Source of the DNA: an uncultured Eubacteriales bacterium
GTDB taxonomy: Bacteria > Bacillota > Clostridia > Peptostreptococcales > Anaerovoracaceae
DNA length: 64,000 nucleotides
Direction: 5' to 3'
Assembly (NCBI GenBank): GCA_902773835.1
Contig: CACYFZ010000003.1
Coordinates: 46,858-110,857, forward strand
The translations under genes and the position numbers were made by a program. This document shows positions 42,487 through 51,252 of this stretch, in pieces. The notes beneath the pieces are model-generated. The model was not told the origin of the DNA. It did no database searches and worked only from the letters and a program-made list of their open reading frames with translations. Position 1 is the stretch's first letter; each line of letters starts with the position of its first letter.

Positions 42487-42918
42487 ATGAAAAACGCAAG
42501 AACCAGATTGGGATTATTCATGGTATTGGCTTTGGCCTTGGTGATGGCGCTGAGTATGTCTGCATGCATTAAGATTCAGACTTCAGGAGATGACAAGGCA
42601 CAGCAGGAACAGCCGGCTACAGAGGAAGCTGCACCTGCACAGGATGCAGAGTCCGCACAACAGACAGAACCTGCACCTGCGCCTGCTGAGAAAAGCGACG
42701 CAGACATAGGAGCTGATAAAGCGCTTGAAATTGCGCTTAAAGATGCCGGAAAGAATAAGGGAGATGTGAACGTTATAAAGAATAATCCTGAATTCGAAGA
42801 TGACTACGGAAAAAACATCTATGACATTGAGTTCAGACAGGGTACTACCGAATGGGACTATGACATAGACGCTGCGACAGGAGAGATTCTGCAAAGGGAT
42901 ATGGATAACGACGACTAG
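42487..42918 (+). CDS. PepSY-domain lipoprotein
   Basis: 143 residues. Lipobox M-S-A-C with Cys27 after a hydrophobic segment, an Ala/Gln/Glu/Pro-rich linker (about 35-70), then one PepSY domain (IGADKALEIALKDAGKNKGDVNV to the C-terminus), closely resembling the PepSY segment of the RsgI-like protein at 38069 (both have ...YEYDYDI or WDYDI-type D-A-x-x-G repeats). Strong GGGGAGG site. Third PepSY protein in 6 kb. Its role is probably in the envelope. Confidence 0.8.
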   Translation: MKNARTRLGLFMVLALALVMALSMSACIKIQTSGDDKAQQEQPATEEAAPAQDAESAQQTEPAPAPAEKSDADIGADKALEIALKDAGKNKGDVNVIKNNPEFEDDYGKNIYDIEFRQGTTEWDYDIDAATGEILQRDMDNDD

Positions 42919-42938
42919 TATCGCTTGTGGACTATCTT

Positions 42939-44030
42939 ATGAGAAACAACTTTAAAACATGTGCAAGGATACTGCTTTACCTGACCTTAATTCTGATTCT
43001 GAGCGGTGTATATGTGTTCGCTGATGATGAGGGCGTTAAAGTTGTCGCTACTGAGGGACAAGAGGAAACCGTAACGGTAAACAAAGATGTCAGTTCAAAG
43101 GGCGATGCTGTAATCGTAAAGGCAGAAGGTGAAGGCTCTTCTGCGGAAGTTACCGTGAACGGAGATATTGAATCTGACGAAGGTCACGGAGCGGTTGTTT
43201 CTGCAGATGAGGGCAGTGCTTCCCTAAGCGTAAACGGAGATATCGAAGCAGATGAAGACGGAATAGACGCCAAGGCATATAATGGCGGAAGCGTTATAGT
43301 GGACGTTGAAGGAGATGTTGAGTCTGACGAGGACGGAGGCATAGACGCTGCGGCATCTGACGGAGGATCTGTGGACATCACCGTTGACGGCGATGTTACA
43401 TCGGAAGAGGAAAGCGGCCTTGACCTTAAGGTGTCAAACGGAGGCAGTATAGATGTTGCCGTTACCGGAACTGTCAGCGGAAAACAATCGGGAATAATAA
43501 CCAATGCCGAAACGCCCGGATGCGACGGGGATGTAACTGTTACCGTTTGGAAAATCAAGGTCAATGAAAAAGATGGTAAAAAATTCGTAGCCCTTGACTA
43601 TAACGGAAAGATTAATCGCAAATTCGAAAAGACGATTAATTACATAATAAAAATAAAGGACCCGCGATACATCAGCTTGCCGAACCTGAAAAAAGGCAAG
43701 TTCGGATACACGGCACACGAAGGAGATGTCTTGCTGGTAAGAGTAGATGTTCCGGACGGATATGATCTTGATCATCTTTATTGGGATGAGGATAAAGAGC
43801 TGGAACTCATACGAGGAAAAGACGGAAACTATTACGTCGAAGTCCCACTCGGCGGCGGCGTCATTTTATCGCTCGACCTCGACGAAGAAGATGATGGTCC
43901 TGTTGTAAAGGCAGCCTATGCCGGACCGGCTACCGGAGACAAAGAGGAACTGATGCTCTGGATTGCAATAATGCTCACAGCTTTCGGGCTTTTCATTAAA
44001 ACAATCAAATGCAGAATTGCATGTGAGTAA
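42939..44030 (+). CDS. Repetitive cell-surface protein with C-terminal membrane anchor
   Basis: About 363 residues from ATG 42939; a GTG at 42927 is also in frame, and neither has a clear ribosome site. N-terminal signal segment to about residue 26 (hydrophobic, ending V-F-A-D). Residues about 45-190 contain five or six degenerate repeats of about 23-28 residues with the pattern G-x-x-S/V-x-V-(x)-G-D-(I/V)-x-S-D-E, rich in Asp/Glu, likely a beta-solenoid. A non-repeated region follows and residues about 343-360 are hydrophobic before K-T-I-K-C-R. No LPxTG motif was seen. Function unknown; it may be an envelope-facing partner of the PepSY proteins next to it. Confidence 0.65.
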   Translation: MRNNFKTCARILLYLTLILILSGVYVFADDEGVKVVATEGQEETVTVNKDVSSKGDAVIVKAEGEGSSAEVTVNGDIESDEGHGAVVSADEGSASLSVNGDIEADEDGIDAKAYNGGSVIVDVEGDVESDEDGGIDAAASDGGSVDITVDGDVTSEEESGLDLKVSNGGSIDVAVTGTVSGKQSGIITNAETPGCDGDVTVTVWKIKVNEKDGKKFVALDYNGKINRKFEKTINYIIKIKDPRYISLPNLKKGKFGYTAHEGDVLLVRVDVPDGYDLDHLYWDEDKELELIRGKDGNYYVEVPLGGGVILSLDLDEEDDGPVVKAAYAGPATGDKEELMLWIAIMLTAFGLFIKTIKCRIACE

Positions 44031-44045
44031 ATTGAACATGTAGTT

Positions 44046-44074
44046 AGCTCCGCTAAACAGCGGAGCTCTTTTTC
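44046..44074 (+). terminator. Intrinsic terminator after the repeat protein gene
   Basis: AGCTCCGCT (44046-44054) pairs with AGCGGAGCT (44059-44067), 4-nt loop, then CTTTTTC. Confidence 0.88.
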
Positions 44075-44115
44075 ACTCGGTCTGATTCTTTAGGTCGATG
44101 TGTTATTATTAAGAT

Positions 44116-45015
44116 ATGAAAATCAAATATTCAAACGACAAAAGAGTTTTTAATATCCACACGGAAGGGATTCCTTATCTTTCCGTAGACATGCTGGATG
44201 AGATGGGAGTTCCGAATCTGTACAGCACTCGTTTTCTCTCATATGATGAAGAAACGGATAAGGGCACAGAAGGAATACGAACGGCTCTCATGAAGGGCGA
44301 CGATCTTTCGGAAGCCGTGCCGCATATTGCAAAGATGCGAGACAGACTTGCAAGACAGATTGGCTCATCCATAGAATATGAATGCATTACAGATCAAAAA
44401 CATACGAATTATGTTCATGTAGCGAAAGAGGAAGATGTCAATATTCGCTGGCCTGAGAGAAAACCTCTTCACATGCAGTATGTTGACGGCATAGTAAGCG
44501 ATATACCTAATGTCCTTCTTACGGTGTTCGGAGGGGACTGCCCTCCGGTATATATCGTAGATCCCGTTCGTAAAGCCATAGGACTGGTACATGCGGGTTG
44601 GAGGGGAACCTTGGGACGCATACCCGAAGTCGCCATCGCGCAGATGGTGGTGCATTTCGGTTCTGATCCGTCCGATATGTATGCCGCGATAGGCCCGGGT
44701 GTCTGCAGAGACTGCTACGAGATGGGCGATGAGGTATATGATGCATTTGCCGAAGAATGGAGCAAGAAAGAGGCAGACGAAATCCTATGCAGATATCCGG
44801 CTCTCGACTCGGACGGAAGGGAAATACCCGGAGGAAAATATCACCTGGATATCTTCTCGGCTAATAAGATGACGCTTCTTAGGGCGGGTATTCCGCATAA
44901 TCATATATCCGTATCTAACGTATGCACCAAGTGCAATGCGGACACATTTTATTCATACAGGGCAGGCAGACTTGAAAATGAGCAAGCCGCCATGCTGGTC
45001 AATCGCTTCAGGTAG
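44116..45015 (+). CDS. pgeF: Purine nucleoside phosphorylase / multicopper-oxidase-like YfiH protein (PgeF)
   Basis: 299 residues, at the long end of the family. The metal site elements are present: D-Q-K-H-T-N (in place of the usual QVHG), FGGDCPPVYIVD (Cys), HAGWRGTLG (His), and the C-terminal VCTKCNADTFYSYRAG. The family is reported to act as adenosine/purine phosphorylase or to clean up peptidoglycan precursors; the older laccase name is doubtful. No signal peptide. The gene opens the inserted segment before rlmB and is followed by folA after 36 bp. Confidence 0.82.
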   Translation: MKIKYSNDKRVFNIHTEGIPYLSVDMLDEMGVPNLYSTRFLSYDEETDKGTEGIRTALMKGDDLSEAVPHIAKMRDRLARQIGSSIEYECITDQKHTNYVHVAKEEDVNIRWPERKPLHMQYVDGIVSDIPNVLLTVFGGDCPPVYIVDPVRKAIGLVHAGWRGTLGRIPEVAIAQMVVHFGSDPSDMYAAIGPGVCRDCYEMGDEVYDAFAEEWSKKEADEILCRYPALDSDGREIPGGKYHLDIFSANKMTLLRAGIPHNHISVSNVCTKCNADTFYSYRAGRLENEQAAMLVNRFR

Positions 45016-45051
45016 ATATCGTTTTTTGTGTCGTAATTTTCGGAGGTAATA

Positions 45052-45540
45052 ATGAAGCTGATAGTTGCAGCTGACAAGAAATGGGGAATAGGGAAAAACG
45101 GAGGCCTTCTGGCAAACCTCCCGACGGATATGGCATACTTCAAAGAGCATACATCGGGCAAGGTTGTCATAATGGGTCGCAAGACTTTGGAGTCCCTTCC
45201 GGGTAAGAAGGGGCTGCCGGGCAGAACCAATTATGTTCTGACTTCAAACAAGAATTACGAGGCAGAGAATTGCACGGTGCTTAATTCCGAAGAAGAACTT
45301 TGGGAAGCATTAAAGAAGCATGACAGCGATGATGTGTTCCTGATAGGAGGGGCAGCCATCTATAACAACTATTACAGATTTTGTGACAAACTATATGTAA
45401 CTAAGATAGATGCGGATCTCGGTGCGGATACATTCATCAAAAACTTTGATGAAGATAAGGATTATGAAATCATATCCGAAAGTGAAGCTGTTACGGAGAA
45501 CGGTCTTATATTCAGATTTACGGAATACAAGAAGAAGTAG
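45052..45540 (+). CDS. folA: Dihydrofolate reductase
   Basis: 162 residues, standard size. Residues 1-20 have IVAADKKWGIGKNGGLLANLPTDMAYFK, the NADPH/folate entry of the family; then GRKTLESLP, and the second nucleotide segment VFLIGGAAIY with the conserved GG. Overall fold ends TENGLIFRFTEYKK. It reduces dihydrofolate to tetrahydrofolate. No thymidylate synthase gene is nearby. SD GGAGG before the ATG. The RyR-domain gene begins 8 bp after the stop, so it may be co-transcribed with folA. Confidence 0.93.
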   Translation: MKLIVAADKKWGIGKNGGLLANLPTDMAYFKEHTSGKVVIMGRKTLESLPGKKGLPGRTNYVLTSNKNYEAENCTVLNSEEELWEALKKHDSDDVFLIGGAAIYNNYYRFCDKLYVTKIDADLGADTFIKNFDEDKDYEIISESEAVTENGLIFRFTEYKKK

Positions 45541-45548
45541 GTGCTTTT

Positions 45549-46688
45549 ATGGGATATACCGCTTTAGAGAAAATGCGGGATAAAAATACGAAAAAATACG
45601 GTAAGGAGCTGGGGCCGATCAATCCGTCGCCTCATTATTGTGATGCGGACGATGGCCGCAAGGCAGCTGTTCTCAGATTTATCCGAGAAAGATGCGAGGG
45701 GCTCGGATTTGATGAAGCGACAGAATCCGAGGAGGATAGAACCGGTATTTATAAAGGCCGGAGTTTAAAACGGGGGCAGATTCCATACAACATGCAGATG
45801 GACATTAACCGCCTGTGCCTTGAACGAGAGATGGAGAAATTCATGGACTCCGACACGGTTCTGGACGCATATACGGTATGCTATTGCTTTCTTGAAATCT
45901 TCTGCGGACATCTCAACAAAGATGAGAAGATGGAGAAAATCGGAGAACGTTATGTATGTTCTGTGAGGCATTTTGCGGAGGGTATCAGGGAATACGCTGA
46001 AAACAATAAGGCGGATTACTCAAGAGATGCCTTGTTCCTAGAAGAATGGGGACGTGCAACTCTTCTGGAAGATGATTATTCATCGGCGGCGAAAAAATAC
46101 GATATACACATATCCGACGAATGTGATGAGGATGAAGAGGGCGCTATTTTCGGGGATGATTTGCTGCATCTTGACGAGATAGCCGCTGCTCTTAATTACA
46201 GATATACGTATAACGGAACAGAGGATGAGGCGCTGAGCGAAGATATTGCAGAGGCATTTGATTCTCTGTCACTGGAGTATCAGCTGTCGAATATAAATCA
46301 GGCCAAGAACTTTCTTAAGTATCTTGATGTGCTCGGTTGCTATTATTCCGACAAAGAGCAGGGCGAAAAGCCTTTGGAGGAGTTTGACAGTAAGCAGCTG
46401 GCGGTTTTCGCTCCGATGGAGCACGCGCGCTGGGTTAGAGAGCATATATCCATGGGGTGGATTCCTGGAGACATTTATAAGAATAATGACGAAAGGGAAT
46501 GCCTTCGCATGCATAAGGAGGCCATGGATCCGTCGTCCGGTGATGAAGAGATCAGCGCCCATTACGACTCTTTGCCGAGAACCGAAAAAGAAAAGGACTA
46601 TGAGCCGTTCAACAGTATGATAAAACTGATAAAAAAATATGACGGTCTCACAATATATAAAAAGAAAGAATCTGAGAAACATGAGTAA
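45549..46688 (+). CDS. Uncharacterised protein with C-terminal RyR-like domain
   Basis: 379 residues. The last 90 or so (about 285-375) match the RyR (ryanodine receptor) repeat pattern seen in bacterial proteins: M-E-H-A-R-W-V-R-E-H-I-S-M-G-W, then H-Y-D-S-L-P-R-T-E-K-E-K-D-Y-E-P-F. Bacterial RyR domains occur in proteins of nucleotide-signal and conflict systems. The N-terminal 285 residues are helical, acidic and without a recognised domain; a short Asp/Glu-rich stretch lies near residues 190-200. No signal peptide or membrane helix. It overlaps the next gene by 8 nt, so the two proteins are coupled. The ligand and role are unknown. Confidence 0.6.
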   Translation: MGYTALEKMRDKNTKKYGKELGPINPSPHYCDADDGRKAAVLRFIRERCEGLGFDEATESEEDRTGIYKGRSLKRGQIPYNMQMDINRLCLEREMEKFMDSDTVLDAYTVCYCFLEIFCGHLNKDEKMEKIGERYVCSVRHFAEGIREYAENNKADYSRDALFLEEWGRATLLEDDYSSAAKKYDIHISDECDEDEEGAIFGDDLLHLDEIAAALNYRYTYNGTEDEALSEDIAEAFDSLSLEYQLSNINQAKNFLKYLDVLGCYYSDKEQGEKPLEEFDSKQLAVFAPMEHARWVREHISMGWIPGDIYKNNDERECLRMHKEAMDPSSGDEEISAHYDSLPRTEKEKDYEPFNSMIKLIKKYDGLTIYKKKESEKHE

Positions 46689-47679
46689 AGATCACTTGAA
46701 AAATGAATACACGGAAGAGAAAACTATCTGTGAGGGACCGTTCTATCACATTACGGAAGATATTGATGGCCCTGCGCTTGAGAGGATAGATGATGAATTT
46801 GTCAGAGCCGATGCTCTCAGCATTCAGAATGCCGAGAAGCATCGAAAGATACTTCTGGCTCTTTCGTATGCCAGTGCACTGCTGGCGATATCATTTCTTC
46901 TCTACGATGAAGCTGAGATGTACGGCCTGATTATTGCGTGCGGCATTATGCTTATAGCTTTGTTCGGCTTAAGTCGCATCTCGGGAAAGCTCGAGTGCCA
47001 CAGAAAGTATGTCGAGTACAGAGTTCTGGCGGAGTCCCTGAGGCTCCAGTTCTATCTGAGATATGCGGGCGTCAAGGAAAGTGTCACGAGCATGTTACCT
47101 TGGTCCATACGTACGGAATTACCGTGGATTGCCGAGATTATTGACGAAACTGTGACAGAGGCGGATGCACTGACGGATAAAGCAGAGCTTGAGGGAACTC
47201 CACACCCTATTTCCGAGATATGGGTTGCCGACCAGCTTGCATATCATAAGCGTGCACTCGATAAGACAAAGAAGAAAGATAAGACCAACGACATTATAGT
47301 AAGGACGGTTTTCCTGATAACTATAGTAGCTTATCTCTTTGCCTTGGGCTTTGAGATAAAGGAGATGATAAATCCCATGACAACAGCTGTGGGCGCTTCG
47401 GTTGATACTGCAAACGTATACAGGACCATTCTTAAGATTGTATTGGGAAGCTTAGCGGCGATTACCATTTTTACGGGAGGTTACTACGGCAAGTTGTCTT
47501 TGGATAATGTCATAGAAGACCACGCAAGGATGATAGGTCTGTACACTTATGCCCAAGATGAGATAAAAAGATGCGGAGAGACTCCTGAAATAATAATGAG
47601 TCTGGCGAGGGAGTTTATCAGCGAGAACAGCACATGGTACGCTTATCAGAGTAAAAACGCACCTGAAGCGTCAATATAA
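46681..47679 (+). CDS. Four-helix membrane protein, SLATT/DUF4231-like, partner of the RyR protein
   Basis: 332 residues from ATG 46681. A first helix pair spans about residues 58-105 (KILLALSYASALLAISFLLY; MYGLIIACGIMLIALFGL), then H-R-K-Y-V-E-Y-R-V-L-A-E-S-L-R-L-Q-F-Y-L-R, the E-Y-R-x-L-A-E-x-L-R pattern of SLATT/DUF4231-type proteins. A soluble helical stretch precedes a second pair (IIVRTVFLITIVAYLFALGF; TILKIVLGSLAAITIFTGGYYG). Such 2TM effectors are thought to form pores or signal at membranes in nucleotide-based conflict systems. The start overlaps the RyR gene. Domain assignment is by eye and uncertain. Confidence 0.55.
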   Translation: MSKDHLKNEYTEEKTICEGPFYHITEDIDGPALERIDDEFVRADALSIQNAEKHRKILLALSYASALLAISFLLYDEAEMYGLIIACGIMLIALFGLSRISGKLECHRKYVEYRVLAESLRLQFYLRYAGVKESVTSMLPWSIRTELPWIAEIIDETVTEADALTDKAELEGTPHPISEIWVADQLAYHKRALDKTKKKDKTNDIIVRTVFLITIVAYLFALGFEIKEMINPMTTAVGASVDTANVYRTILKIVLGSLAAITIFTGGYYGKLSLDNVIEDHARMIGLYTYAQDEIKRCGETPEIIMSLAREFISENSTWYAYQSKNAPEASI

Positions 47680-47694
47680 GAAGGAAGATCGGAT

Positions 47695-48657
47695 ATGAGC
47701 AAGAGAGATAATAAGCGATATAACGATAAAAACAGAAAAACAGCACCGAAAAGGGGCGGTAAGAACCGCCGCGATTACGGTGCAGAATATGAGCCTAAAA
47801 AGAGAGCTTCTTCGGGCGGCAGAAGAAGAGCTGCGACAGGAAGCGGAAGGACCGGAGTCAGGATCAAGAGAGAACTCTCGGCGGATTTCGGATATGCGGA
47901 TATTGAGCAGAACATAGGAACCGACGGTCTGGAAGTTGTGGCCGGTCGAAATCCGGTTACTGAAGTCCTGAACGGTGACAGAGATGTGGAAAGAGTTTTC
48001 ATTGCGGACGGAGCAGAAGGCTCGGTATCGAAGATAGTGGCACTTGCTAAAGAGCAGGGCGTAATAGTGGACTTTGTACCTAAAGAAAAGATAGATGCCA
48101 TGGCTCCGGGCGTAAAGCATCAAGGCGTTGTAGCCAAGGTCAGCGAATACAAATATGCCGAGATGGAAGATATCTTCGCAAGGGCGGATGCATCAGATGA
48201 GGATGCCTTCATTATCCTCCTTGATGAAATAACCGACCCGCATAACCTCGGCGCCATTATTCGAACCGCAGAATGTGCGGGGGCGCACGGAATAATCATT
48301 CCGAAAAGAAGAGCGGCCTCGCTGACACAGACTGTGGCTCTTTCGGCGGCAGGAGCTATCGAAACCATGCCTGTAGTTCAGGTGACCAATCTCGGAAGAA
48401 CTATAGATGAGCTGAAAGAAAAAGGCATTTGGGTGGGAGCTGCCGACATGGACGGAGAGACATATTATGAGGCCAATCTGAGCGGGCCTATCGCCATTGT
48501 CATAGGTAACGAAGGTAAGGGTGTCGGACGCCTGGTAAAGGAGAAGTGCGACTTCGTACTTTCCGTTCCGATGTTCGGCGCGATTAATTCATTAAATGCA
48601 TCAAATGCAGCAGCAATCTTGATGTATGGCATCCGCAGACAAAGACTTCAAAAATAA
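47695..48657 (+). CDS. rlmB: 23S rRNA (guanosine-2'-O-)-methyltransferase, RlmB/TrmH family
   Basis: 320 residues. A basic, low-complexity N-terminal extension of about 75 residues (Lys/Arg/Gly-rich) precedes the substrate-binding domain starting V-V-A-G-R-N-P-V-T-E-V and the SPOUT catalytic domain with ITDPHNLGAIIRTAE, IGNEGKGVGRLV and NSLNASNAAAILMYG, which form the knotted SAM site. It methylates 23S rRNA (G2251 in E. coli). The neighbour yacP/sigH seen in other Bacillota is missing here; rpmG follows after 155 bp with its own promoter. Confidence 0.93.
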   Translation: MSKRDNKRYNDKNRKTAPKRGGKNRRDYGAEYEPKKRASSGGRRRAATGSGRTGVRIKRELSADFGYADIEQNIGTDGLEVVAGRNPVTEVLNGDRDVERVFIADGAEGSVSKIVALAKEQGVIVDFVPKEKIDAMAPGVKHQGVVAKVSEYKYAEMEDIFARADASDEDAFIILLDEITDPHNLGAIIRTAECAGAHGIIIPKRRAASLTQTVALSAAGAIETMPVVQVTNLGRTIDELKEKGIWVGAADMDGETYYEANLSGPIAIVIGNEGKGVGRLVKEKCDFVLSVPMFGAINSLNASNAAAILMYGIRRQRLQK

Positions 48658-48678
48658 TCGAAAAGTCAAAGAAAATTC

Positions 48679-48707
48679 TTGACATAGGGAGGGCGCTCAA
48701 GTATAGT
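48679..48707 (+). promoter_or_regulatory. Promoter of the rpmG-secE-nusG operon
   Basis: -35 TTGACA (48679-48684), 17-bp spacer, -10 TATAGT (48702-48707). Expected start near 48714, about 100 nt before rpmG. Confidence 0.85.
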
Positions 48708-48812
48708 AATTGAGCGACTTTAAGAGAAAAATCGGAGCACCGGACAACCGGGCTTCGAGTTTTGATTGTAAAAAGACGCATTTTTCAACGAATACACAGT
48801 ACGGAGGAAAAA

Positions 48813-48974
48813 ATGGCTACAGGTGTAAGACAGAAAGTCATCCTGGCATGCACAGAGTGCAAGCAGAGAAACTACAATACTATGAAGAACAAGAGAAACA
48901 ATCCGGACAGGATTGAGCTTATGAAGTATTGCAAATTCTGCAACAAGGAGACACTTCACAAGGAAACAAAGTAA
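48813..48974 (+). CDS. rpmG: 50S ribosomal protein L33
   Basis: 53 residues. It keeps both CxxC pairs (C-T-E-C at 12-15 and C-K-F-C), so it is the zinc-binding (C+) form. Structural protein of the large subunit near the E site. SD ACGGAGG 7 nt before the ATG; a longer in-frame start upstream at 48762 is not supported. Confidence 0.93.
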   Translation: MATGVRQKVILACTECKQRNYNTMKNKRNNPDRIELMKYCKFCNKETLHKETK

Positions 48975-48998
48975 TCCAAACCAGACGGAGACTTAATT

Positions 48999-49337
48999 AT
49001 GGCTAATAAGAAGAAGAGCGGAAGCAAAAAACAGAGCAGTAAGCAGACCAATAAGTCCAAGCAGGGCACAACGGATCTGGCCAGAGCTGCCGCAAGCGCT
49101 TCCACAAAAAAGCAGGGCCAGAATAAGAAACAGGGCAATGTATTCCAGAGACTCGTTTCTTATGTTAAAGGTGTAAGACAAGAGTTCAGCAAAGTAGTAT
49201 GGCCTACAAGAGAAGAGCTTACTACGGATACTGTTGTAGTATTTGCTACAGTTATATTCTTTGCAGTTGCATTCTGGCTGATCGATACGGGATTCCTCGC
49301 AGCACTCAAGGGTATCCTCGGTATTACATTGTCATAA
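48999..49337 (+). CDS. secE: Preprotein translocase subunit SecE
   Basis: 112 residues, longer than the usual 60-75 because of a basic, Ser/Gln/Lys-rich extension of about 45 residues. The conserved core is V-K-G-V-R-Q-E-F-S-K-V-V-W-P-T-R-E-E-L (the amphipathic cytosolic helix) followed by one membrane helix (VVVFATVIFFAVAFWLIDTGFL). It stabilises the SecY channel. No SD is obvious, and it follows rpmG by 24 bp and precedes nusG by 14 bp. Confidence 0.92.
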   Translation: MANKKKSGSKKQSSKQTNKSKQGTTDLARAAASASTKKQGQNKKQGNVFQRLVSYVKGVRQEFSKVVWPTREELTTDTVVVFATVIFFAVAFWLIDTGFLAALKGILGITLS

Positions 49338-49351
49338 ATTCGGAGCTGAAA

Positions 49352-50026
49352 ATGGCAACAGAAAAAGAAACAAAAGATTTAATAGAAGAAGAAATCATCG
49401 AAACCGAAGAAACTGTTTCGGAAGCAACGGCAGAATCCGATGCATCTGAGTCCGAGTCCAAGGAAAGAAGATCATTCTCTCCATTGGCTGATGAGGGAGT
49501 CAGAGGTGACGGAACCGCTAAGTGGTATGTCGTGCACACTTATTCGGGCTATGAGAATAAGGTTAAGAACAGTATCGACAGAATGGTAGAGTATCGCGGA
49601 ATGCAAGACCGCATCCTCGAGGTGGTTATCCCTACAGAGGACAGAGTCGAGATTAAGGACGGAGTCAGAAAGGTTAAAACCAGAAAGCTCTTCCCGGGAT
49701 ACGTAGTAATTAAGATGATAGTAGACAACGAGACATGGTACCTCGTAAGAAACACGGAGGGTGTTACCGGTTTCGTAGGACATGGTTCGGATCCTATTCC
49801 TCTGACCAAAGAAGAAATCGTCAGAATGGGAATAGAGAAGATGAAAATCGATCTGGATATCGAGGTCGGAGATACAATCCGCATTATCGGAGGCGTATTC
49901 GAAGGTCAGCTTGGCATTGTCGAAGGCGTCAACCCTGAGAAGCAGATTGTAAAAGTTAAGATTTCGATGTTCGGTAGAGATACCCCTGCGGAGATTGAGT
50001 TCGCGCAGGTCAGCAAGCTCAGATAA
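49352..50026 (+). CDS. nusG: Transcription termination/antitermination factor NusG
   Basis: 224 residues from ATG 49352; a much earlier in-frame start overlaps secE. The first 50 or so residues are an acidic, Ser/Glu-rich extension (about ETEETVSEATAES...). The NGN domain follows with WYVVHTYSGYENKVKNSI and RKLFPGYVVI, then the KOW domain DTIRIIGGVFEGQLGIVEGVNPEKQIV. It couples RNA polymerase to Rho, ribosomes or S10. The acidic extension is not part of the typical protein. Confidence 0.95.
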   Translation: MATEKETKDLIEEEIIETEETVSEATAESDASESESKERRSFSPLADEGVRGDGTAKWYVVHTYSGYENKVKNSIDRMVEYRGMQDRILEVVIPTEDRVEIKDGVRKVKTRKLFPGYVVIKMIVDNETWYLVRNTEGVTGFVGHGSDPIPLTKEEIVRMGIEKMKIDLDIEVGDTIRIIGGVFEGQLGIVEGVNPEKQIVKVKISMFGRDTPAEIEFAQVSKLR

Positions 50027-50063
50027 GATGCTTGCAAACTACAATTAAAGAAAGGAGCATGCA

Positions 50064-50489
50064 ATGGCAAAGAAGATCGACGGCTATATCAAGCTGCAGA
50101 TCCCTGCCGGCGGAGCGACACCTGCACCACCAGTCGGACCGGCTCTCGGTCAGATGAGTGTCAACATCATGGACTTCTGTAAGCAGTTCAATGCAAGGAC
50201 ACAGGATCAGCAGGGCATGATCATCCCGGTTGTCATCACTGTATATTCGGACAAGTCATTCTCGTTCGTATGCAAGACACCACCGGCTGCAGTACTCATC
50301 AAGAAAGCTGCAGGAATCGACAAAGCTTCGGGTGAGCCTAACAAAGAAAAGGTTGCATCCATCACTCTCGCACAGGCAGAGGAAATTGCAAAGACAAAGA
50401 TGCCGGATCTCAACGCAGCCAACCTCGAATCAGCTACAGAGATGATTAAGGGTACGGCTCGCAGCATGGGAGTCACGGTAACTGAGTAA
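50064..50489 (+). CDS. rplK: 50S ribosomal protein L11
   Basis: 141 residues, standard. N-domain [29 protein letters not shown] (thiostrepton-region proline-rich loop) and C-domain [27 protein letters not shown], which binds 23S rRNA helices 43-44. AAAGGAG site before the ATG. Followed by rplA after 45 bp. Confidence 0.97.
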   Translation: MAKKIDGYIKLQIPAGGATPAPPVGPALGQMSVNIMDFCKQFNARTQDQQGMIIPVVITVYSDKSFSFVCKTPPAAVLIKKAAGIDKASGEPNKEKVASITLAQAEEIAKTKMPDLNAANLESATEMIKGTARSMGVTVTE

Positions 50490-50534
50490 TGAAGTGGGAG
50501 GTCGTATGACCGTTGGCACCACAAGGAGGAAAAA

Positions 50535-51230
50535 ATGAAAAGATCAAAAAGATATGCGAGCATTGCCGAAACATTCGACAAGCACGAGCTCGTAGATGTC
50601 GAAACAGCAGTAAAGCAGCTCAAGGGCTTCAAGGATGCTAAGTTCGACGAGACAGTTGAGATGCACTTCCGTCTCGGAGTTGACGGCAGACATGCAGATC
50701 AGCAGGTAAGAGGAGCCATGGTACTCCCTCACGGCACAGGAGCGAGCAAGAGAGTTCTCGTTTTTGCTAAGGGACCTAAGGCTGAGGAAGCTACAGCAGC
50801 CGGCGCAGATCACGTAGGCGCTGAGGAGCTTGCAGAAAAGATTCAGAAAGAGAACTGGTTCGAATTCGACGCAGTAATCGCAACACCGGACATGATGGGC
50901 GTTGTAGGACGCCTGGGTAAGGTGCTCGGTCCTAAGGGACTTATGCCAAACCCTAAGTCAGGTACAGTAACGATGGACGTTGCCAAGGCAATCGAAGAGA
51001 CTAAGGCCGGTAAGGTTGAGTACAGACTCGATAAGGCCAACATCATTCACTGCGTTATCGGAAAGAAGTCATTCACAGAGCAGCAGCTTACAGAGAACGC
51101 AAACGCTCTCATCCAGGCTATCGCTAAGGCTAAACCGGCAGCTGCAAAGGGACAGTACTTCAAGAGCATCAGTCTCGCATCAACAATGAGCCCGGGAATC
51201 AAGATTAACCCGGCTACAGTAGCTCAGTAA
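50535..51230 (+). CDS. rplA: 50S ribosomal protein L1
   Basis: 231 residues. The domain pattern [53 protein letters not shown] and the C-terminal [18 protein letters not shown] are all present. L1 forms the stalk by the E site. Between rplK and rplA the RNA can form a GTGG/CCAC stem with an inner GGTC/GACC hairpin (50494-50522), which could be a site of L1 autogenous control (inference). The L10 leader follows. Confidence 0.97.
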   Translation: MKRSKRYASIAETFDKHELVDVETAVKQLKGFKDAKFDETVEMHFRLGVDGRHADQQVRGAMVLPHGTGASKRVLVFAKGPKAEEATAAGADHVGAEELAEKIQKENWFEFDAVIATPDMMGVVGRLGKVLGPKGLMPNPKSGTVTMDVAKAIEETKAGKVEYRLDKANIIHCVIGKKSFTEQQLTENANALIQAIAKAKPAAAKGQYFKSISLASTMSPGIKINPATVAQ

Positions 51231-51252
51231 ATCGAGCGAAACAAAATCGAAT

